From Bacillota bacterium (GTDB lineage: Bacteria > Bacillota > Dethiobacteria > Dethiobacterales > Dethiobacteraceae): DNA of 17,725 nt. Position numbers and translations under genes: made by a program. The stretch is taken from positions 1 through 17,725 of the forward strand of contig DUUE01000360.1 in NCBI GenBank assembly GCA_012841735.1. The letters run 5' to 3'. The stretch's first letter is position 1; every line of letters starts with the position of its first letter. Shown one piece after another: positions 14,817-17,725 of the stretch. The notes beneath the pieces are model-generated. The model ran no database searches. It saw nothing but the letters and a program-made list of their open reading frames with translations, and had not been told where the DNA came from.

Positions 14817-14845
14817 TGCTCCCCGGACGTAATCTTTGCTATAAT
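14817..14845 (+). promoter_or_regulatory. Promoter of the DUF3786 gene
   Basis: TTGCTC at 14817-14822, 17 nt, and a perfect TATAAT at 14840-14845 preceded by TGC, an extended -10. It lies 34 nt before the chosen ATG 14879 and inside the longer open frame, so it also argues for that start. Confidence 0.7.
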
Positions 14846-14878
14846 GAAATAAATCCGGTTCGGAAGCGAGGCGCTCAG

Positions 14879-15496
14879 ATGGAAAGAAGCCCCTATAACC
14901 TGGCTTATACCCTGCAGTTGGCACAACAAACCTTTGCCTTAAAGCAGCCGCCGGTGATGGCAGAGCACAGCGGCTGTCTTTACGATCCCCGCCTGCAACG
15001 CTTTACCGTACCGTATTTGGGGCGGACATATACAGTCAGCTACCCCGGAGGTATGGTTGCGGCCGAAAACCAGCAGGAGGCGGACCTGATTACCTCCGTT
15101 TTATTGCTGCATTATTTAAGCGGCCCCGGCGGGGTGGAACTGTCCGACAGCTGGATTTCTTTTCAGGAACTGCAGAGCGGCGCCATTTATACCGGGCCTT
15201 TCCGGAAACGGGCTGTCATACCCCTGCTGAAAGGCTTTGGCACCCGGCCGCAGGCCCTGGCCGCAGCCGCGGAACGCCTGGGAGGCAAACCGGCTGCTTT
15301 CGGCGACATGTCCTATATTATTCCCGTGCTGCCGCGCGTGCCGCTGCTATTAATTCTCTGGTACGGTGATGATGAATTCCCCCCCAACGGCAATATTCTC
15401 TTCAACCGTGATGTCAACACTTACCTGTCCACTGAAGACTGTGCCCAGCTGGCAGGTCAGACAGTCTACACCATGCTCAAGTTAAAACTGGAGTAA
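14879..15496 (+). CDS. DUF3786 domain protein
   Basis: 205 residues from ATG 14879, which follows GAGG by 7 nt and a TATAAT promoter by 34 nt. The frame is open upstream to ATG 14783, but that stretch contains the promoter and the previous gene's terminator. The family is recognised from the C-terminal block YIIPVLPRVPLLLILWYGDDEFPPNG, then NILFNRDVNTYLSTED, where these proteins are most conserved. It is soluble, with no signal peptide, no membrane segment and no Cys-rich metal motif; its two Cys residues are not clustered. DUF3786 proteins occur mainly in strict anaerobes and have no established function; some occur near corrinoid or one-carbon genes, but no such genes are visible here. It is a single-gene unit bounded by its own promoter and a bidirectional terminator. 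Confidence 0.78.
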   Translation: MERSPYNLAYTLQLAQQTFALKQPPVMAEHSGCLYDPRLQRFTVPYLGRTYTVSYPGGMVAAENQQEADLITSVLLLHYLSGPGGVELSDSWISFQELQSGAIYTGPFRKRAVIPLLKGFGTRPQALAAAAERLGGKPAAFGDMSYIIPVLPRVPLLLILWYGDDEFPPNGNILFNRDVNTYLSTEDCAQLAGQTVYTMLKLKLE

Positions 15497-15535
15497 AAAA
15501 ACCCCCCATATCGTGAATGATATGAGGGGTTTTTT
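15495..15535. terminator. Bidirectional terminator between convergent genes
   Basis: CATATC (15507-15512) pairs with GATATG (15519-15524) around GTGAAT. After one mismatch, CCCC (15502-15505) pairs with GGGG (15526-15529), flanked by an A run on the left and a T run on the right. The symmetric A/T flanks make it work for both the DUF3786 gene and the minus-strand SDR gene. Confidence 0.92.
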
Positions 15536-15544
15536 GCGACACGT

Positions 15545-16375
15545 CTACTTTCCGCCGCCCCAGTTTGTACCGCTGCTGGAGACAGCAGCCCCGCAGGGGT
15601 CCACAACACAGGCTCCGCCGTCAATGACGATGACCCCGCCGGTCATAAATGAGGATTCGTCACTTGCCAGGTAGACCACCGCACCTGAAATCTCTTCAGG
15701 AGTGCCGGGCCGCGGCAGAGGCAGGAACTTGGTAAGTATATTCAGGGCACCGGTGACATCGGTGTTTTGCGCTTCAGCCAGAGCCGCCATGGCATGCTCC
15801 AGCATTTCCGTTCTGACTGGCCCCGGGCAGATCACATTGCTGCGGATATTATAAGAACCGTAGTCCAGGGCCACTGCATTGGACAGGCCGATGAGGCCGG
15901 ATTTGGAAGTCGTGTAGGCAGGCATGGCAGGAATGCAGCGCAGGGCTGCCAGTGAGGCAATATTAACGATGGAACCGCCGCCGTTTTTGATCATATGGGG
16001 GATGGCGGCCCTCATCAGATAGAACGGACCGTTAAGGTTAATATCAAGGATCTTCTGCCACTGCTCAACGGGGATTTCAACCACAGTTCCGGGGGGGTCA
16101 ATACCGGCATTGTTGACCAGAACATCAATTTTGCCGCCGAAATCGACAGTGGCTTGAACCATGGCATCGGCATCTTCTTTTTTGGACACATCACCGGCAC
16201 AGACAGCAACAGAGCCCTCTGGCAGCTGGGCAGCCAGCTCCTCCAGGACTTCTTTCCGCCGGCCGGAAATCACAACTTTGGCGCCCTCAGCCACAAACCG
16301 CCTGGTAAAATCGGCTCCCAGTCCGGCGCCACCGCCCGTAATCAGGGCAACTTTTCCTTCTAAACGTCCACCCAT
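15545..16375 (-). CDS. Short-chain dehydrogenase/reductase (SDR)
   Basis: NAD(P)-dependent oxidoreductase of classical SDR type, 276 residues from ATG 16375. That ATG follows AAAAGGAGGG by 5 nt; an upstream in-frame ATG at 16393 lies before the ribosome site itself. The nucleotide-binding TGGGAGLG is at 13-20, NNAG at 88-91, and the catalytic set is Asn113, Ser141, Tyr154 and Lys158 (YTTSK). Arg39-Arg40 at the end of strand 2 suggests NADP(H) preference, which is inference. PGPVRTEM at 184-191 is the usual post-active-site motif. The protein ends unusually: after IDGG (251-254) there is a 22-residue tail with Cys256, Cys261 and a Gly-rich end, where most SDRs stop within a few residues. It lies 42 nt downstream of the metallo-hydrolase gene on the same strand, likely co-transcribed. 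The substrate is unknown. Confidence 0.92.
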   Translation of the reverse strand: MGGRLEGKVALITGGGAGLGADFTRRFVAEGAKVVISGRRKEVLEELAAQLPEGSVAVCAGDVSKKEDADAMVQATVDFGGKIDVLVNNAGIDPPGTVVEIPVEQWQKILDINLNGPFYLMRAAIPHMIKNGGGSIVNIASLAALRCIPAMPAYTTSKSGLIGLSNAVALDYGSYNIRSNVICPGPVRTEMLEHAMAALAEAQNTDVTGALNILTKFLPLPRPGTPEEISGAVVYLASDESSFMTGGVIVIDGGACVVDPCGAAVSSSGTNWGGGK

Positions 16376-16417
16376 TGTAACCCTCCTTTTCAAATGCCGT
16401 CAGGCTGATCTTGCCGT

Positions 16418-17272
16418 TTATTCGTCTTCCCGCCAGTCCCATTCCCTGCCGCCTTTAAAAACATTGGAGTTCATTTCATTGCTGATAAACAGGTTGGCCT
16501 CAGGGAAACGCTGGACCATGGCATAATAGAAGTCACCCACACTCCTGGTTCTTGCCAGCTCTTCTTCAGTAGCAATGAGGTATTCCTTGGTAAAGGTAAA
16601 GGAACTGTTGTCAAAGGGCATGCCCGGTTTCTGGTGGCCGGGAATTACTATCTCTGCCCCCAGTTTTTCCAGGCGCTCAATATCGGTAATCCACTGCCTG
16701 CGTTCTTCGGCTGTTACCTCGCAGGTAAAGGGATGTGCCTGGTTAAACAAAACGTCACTGCCGTAAAGCAGCTTGATGGAAGGCACCCATACCACCGTGT
16801 TGTATCTCAGGTCGCCCATTATCTCCGGTATTACTTCAATGCGGTGTCCTTCCAGTTCAAAATAATTCTCTTTCATTGGCTCCAGGGGAATGGGCTTGAG
16901 GGGAACGTTTCTTTTACCGATTTGCTCCTCCCAGTGCTCTATTTTATCAATAAACTGTTTGTTGATAACTTTGGCCACAGACGGCAGGGCGATGACACGT
17001 GCCTCGGGGCAAGCTTCCACTATCGGCTGCAGGCCAAAGTAGTGGTCGGGATGGGCATGGGTGATATAAATGTAGGTCAGGCGTTTGCCGGTTTCCAGTA
17101 TTTCTGCAGCGACCCGGTGGCCATTGGCCAAAGACCACTGTGCGTCAATGAGGATGGCGTCTTCTTTTCCGGCTATAATGACAGAAGCTACTTCAAAGCC
17201 TTGTTTTTCATCACTGAAAAAAACAATTGTCTGGAGGGAATCCACCCCATGATTGATCTTCCTGACTTCCAT
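16418..17272 (-). CDS. Metallo-beta-lactamase-fold hydrolase
   Basis: Metal-dependent hydrolase of the MBL fold, 284 residues. Expected ligands present are His72, His74, Asp76 and His77 in THAHPDH, the bridging acidic residue Asp173 in LYGSDVLF, and the late His213 in PGHQKPG. The His normally found between these (in a GH-type loop after a hydrophobic strand) is absent: the equivalent loop reads PEIMGDLRYNT, with Asp154 in that place. The ATG at 17272 follows TAGGAGG by 8 nt. No signal peptide, so cytoplasmic. It is the first gene of a two-gene unit with the SDR. MBL-fold enzymes include lactonases, thioesterases and glyoxalase II, and nothing here picks one. A hydrolase plus dehydrogenase pair suggests a small catabolic or detoxifying step, which is inference. 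Confidence 0.9.
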   Translation of the reverse strand: MEVRKINHGVDSLQTIVFFSDEKQGFEVASVIIAGKEDAILIDAQWSLANGHRVAAEILETGKRLTYIYITHAHPDHYFGLQPIVEACPEARVIALPSVAKVINKQFIDKIEHWEEQIGKRNVPLKPIPLEPMKENYFELEGHRIEVIPEIMGDLRYNTVVWVPSIKLLYGSDVLFNQAHPFTCEVTAEERRQWITDIERLEKLGAEIVIPGHQKPGMPFDNSSFTFTKEYLIATEEELARTRSVGDFYYAMVQRFPEANLFISNEMNSNVFKGGREWDWREDE

Positions 17273-17312
17273 AAATTCATCCTCCTATAAGTTGTTTTGA
17301 ATATTCGTTATC

Positions 17313-17340
17313 GTTATAATTTTCTACGTATAAAAAGCAA
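17313..17340 (-). promoter_or_regulatory. Candidate promoter of the MBL/SDR operon
   Basis: On the minus strand, TTGCTT (17335-17340), a 16-nt spacer and TATAAC (17313-17318), about 40 nt before the ATG. The -10 region overlaps ATAACGATAACGAATATTC, which loosely resembles a Fur-type box, but several positions differ. Confidence 0.45.
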
Positions 17341-17532
17341 ATCCTGCTTTTACAGTATTTATGACAGCTGCCTGCACCCTTTAATTGTCAGCCGGGATTT
17401 CTTTCTTGGTTGCTTGCAGGAGAAAATATCAGAATATTGAATAATTTGTTTTAAGATAAAATTCTTGTCTTGCCTGCCCTGAACACAAATTTGCCCATTA
17501 TTCTGAAATTTTGAGAGTTTGCATTACTTTGA

Positions 17533-17550
17533 ATTGCTTGACAAAGCAAT
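17533..17550. promoter_or_regulatory. Perfect palindrome over the -35 box, candidate repressor operator
   Basis: ATTGCTT (17533-17539) and AAGCAAT (17544-17550) are perfect 7-bp inverted arms around GACA, so the symmetric site covers the -35 hexamer of the promoter that follows. A protein bound here would block RNA polymerase. The regulator is not identified. Confidence 0.55.
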
Positions 17551-17566
17551 ATGACCCCCCTACAAT
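17538..17566 (+). promoter_or_regulatory. Near-consensus sigma-A promoter
   Basis: TTGACA at 17538-17543, 17 nt, TACAAT at 17561-17566. The -35 is perfect and the -10 matches five of six. The predicted start near 17573 leaves a leader of about 50 nt before ATG 17625. Confidence 0.85.
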
Positions 17567-17581
17567 GGAACTATAAATTCA

Positions 17582-17594
17582 CGCCGAAAAGGCG
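17582..17594 (+). other. Short leader hairpin
   Basis: CGCC (17582-17585) and GGCG (17591-17594) form a 4-bp GC stem with a GAAAA loop near the predicted transcript 5' end. It is possibly an mRNA-stabilising stem; it is too small to be more. Confidence 0.3.
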
Positions 17595-17624
17595 CGAAAA
17601 ATAAGTATTAAAGAGGAGGATACA

Positions 17625-17725
17625 ATGAAAAAGGCACTGGCAGGGTTAGGGAAAACTGAAGAATACATAAATGCTAGTATAGATAATAAATTGACGATAG
17701 CAGTGCCTACACATAAATTAAAGGA
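17625..17725 (+). CDS. 5' end of an unrecognised gene, truncated by the window
   Basis: ATG 17625 follows AGAGGAGGA by a few bases and a near-consensus promoter, and the frame stays open to the window end. Only 33 full codons are seen, starting MKKALAGLGKTEEYINAS and continuing through LTIAVPTHKLK. No signal peptide or membrane segment is evident. LTIAVPT recalls the first strand of small dinitrogenase-cofactor (NifX/NifB-C) type domains, but the usual HFG motif has not appeared and the resemblance may be chance. Codon use is AT-rich (TTA, ATA, AAT, AGT, GAT), unlike the CTG/GCC-rich genes to its left, so the gene may have a different history or simply be a highly controlled small gene. Function not assigned. 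Confidence 0.7.
   Translation, partial: MKKALAGLGKTEEYINASIDNKLTIAVPTHKLK

Larger units (their letters stand above)
17273..17624. other. 352-bp intergenic region with divergent promoters
   Basis: This AT-rich gap separates the minus-strand MBL gene from the plus-strand gene at 17625. It holds a candidate promoter on each strand, a tandem TCGTTA pair (17305-17316), the perfect palindrome GAATATTC (17299-17306), a 7-bp inverted repeat over a -35 box and a small leader hairpin. I see nothing recognisable between about 17345 and 17530. Confidence 0.7.

Noticed and set aside
16634..17290. 218-codon open frame on the plus strand opposite the MBL gene
   Set aside because: Antisense shadow of a clear metallo-hydrolase; it starts and ends without gene signals.
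1..17725. tRNA or rRNA genes, CRISPR repeats, insertion-sequence ends, prophage attachment sites
   Set aside because: I looked for cloverleaf-like segments, regularly spaced repeats, transposase motifs and long terminal inverted repeats and saw none.

Overview
The window looks like a chromosomal segment from a mid-GC, anaerobic, Gram-positive-type bacterium, most likely a clostridial Firmicute of the Desulfotomaculum/Peptococcaceae or Syntrophomonas kind. The reasons are strong AGGAGG-type ribosome sites, sigma-A promoters of TTGACA/TATAAT type, intrinsic terminators with U-tracts, a rubrerythrin, a LigD-type ligase and a DUF3786 protein. The family placement is inference; no rRNA or other taxonomic marker is present. 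No tRNA, rRNA, CRISPR array, insertion sequence or prophage gene was found.

Layout. (1) 13-732, minus: RluA-type pseudouridine synthase. (2) 898-1830, plus: DMT/EamA transporter. (3) 1941-4636, plus: a tight three-gene operon of an exported coiled-coil protein, an FtsE-like ATPase and an FtsX-like permease, closed by a bidirectional terminator. (4) 4725-7163, minus: a three-domain LigD (phosphoesterase-ligase-polymerase). (5) 7278-7835, minus: rubrerythrin. (6) 7982-9683, minus: response regulator and histidine kinase overlapping by 20 nt. They are divergent from 9843-13079, plus: an ABC-2 exporter with one ATPase and two permeases. The divergent spacer holds palindromes between two candidate promoters. 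(7) 13356-14738, plus: MATE efflux pump with a near-consensus promoter. (8) 14879-15496, plus: DUF3786 protein with its own extended -10 promoter. (9) 15545-17272, minus: SDR oxidoreductase and metallo-beta-lactamase-fold hydrolase, apparently an operon. (10) 17273-17725: an AT-rich stretch with a near-consensus promoter whose -35 lies in a perfect palindrome, leading into a gene cut by the window end.

How genes work together. The coiled-coil/FtsE/FtsX operon resembles the cell-wall-hydrolase control machine in which FtsEX drives a coiled-coil partner such as EnvC, PcsB or CwlO. Here the partner has the coiled-coil part but no recognisable hydrolase or LytM domain, and ends in an unfamiliar domain of about 135 residues. 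This is the most interesting candidate for something undescribed. The two-component system and ABC exporter match the architecture of the Bacillus subtilis linearmycin-resistance cassette LnrJK-LnrLMN and probably form a self-contained sense-and-export module. The MATE pump next door adds a second efflux function. LigD and rubrerythrin are a DNA end-repair enzyme and a peroxide-reducing enzyme; no Ku gene is in view. Gene families are generally well supported. Promoters, operators and substrates are inference.
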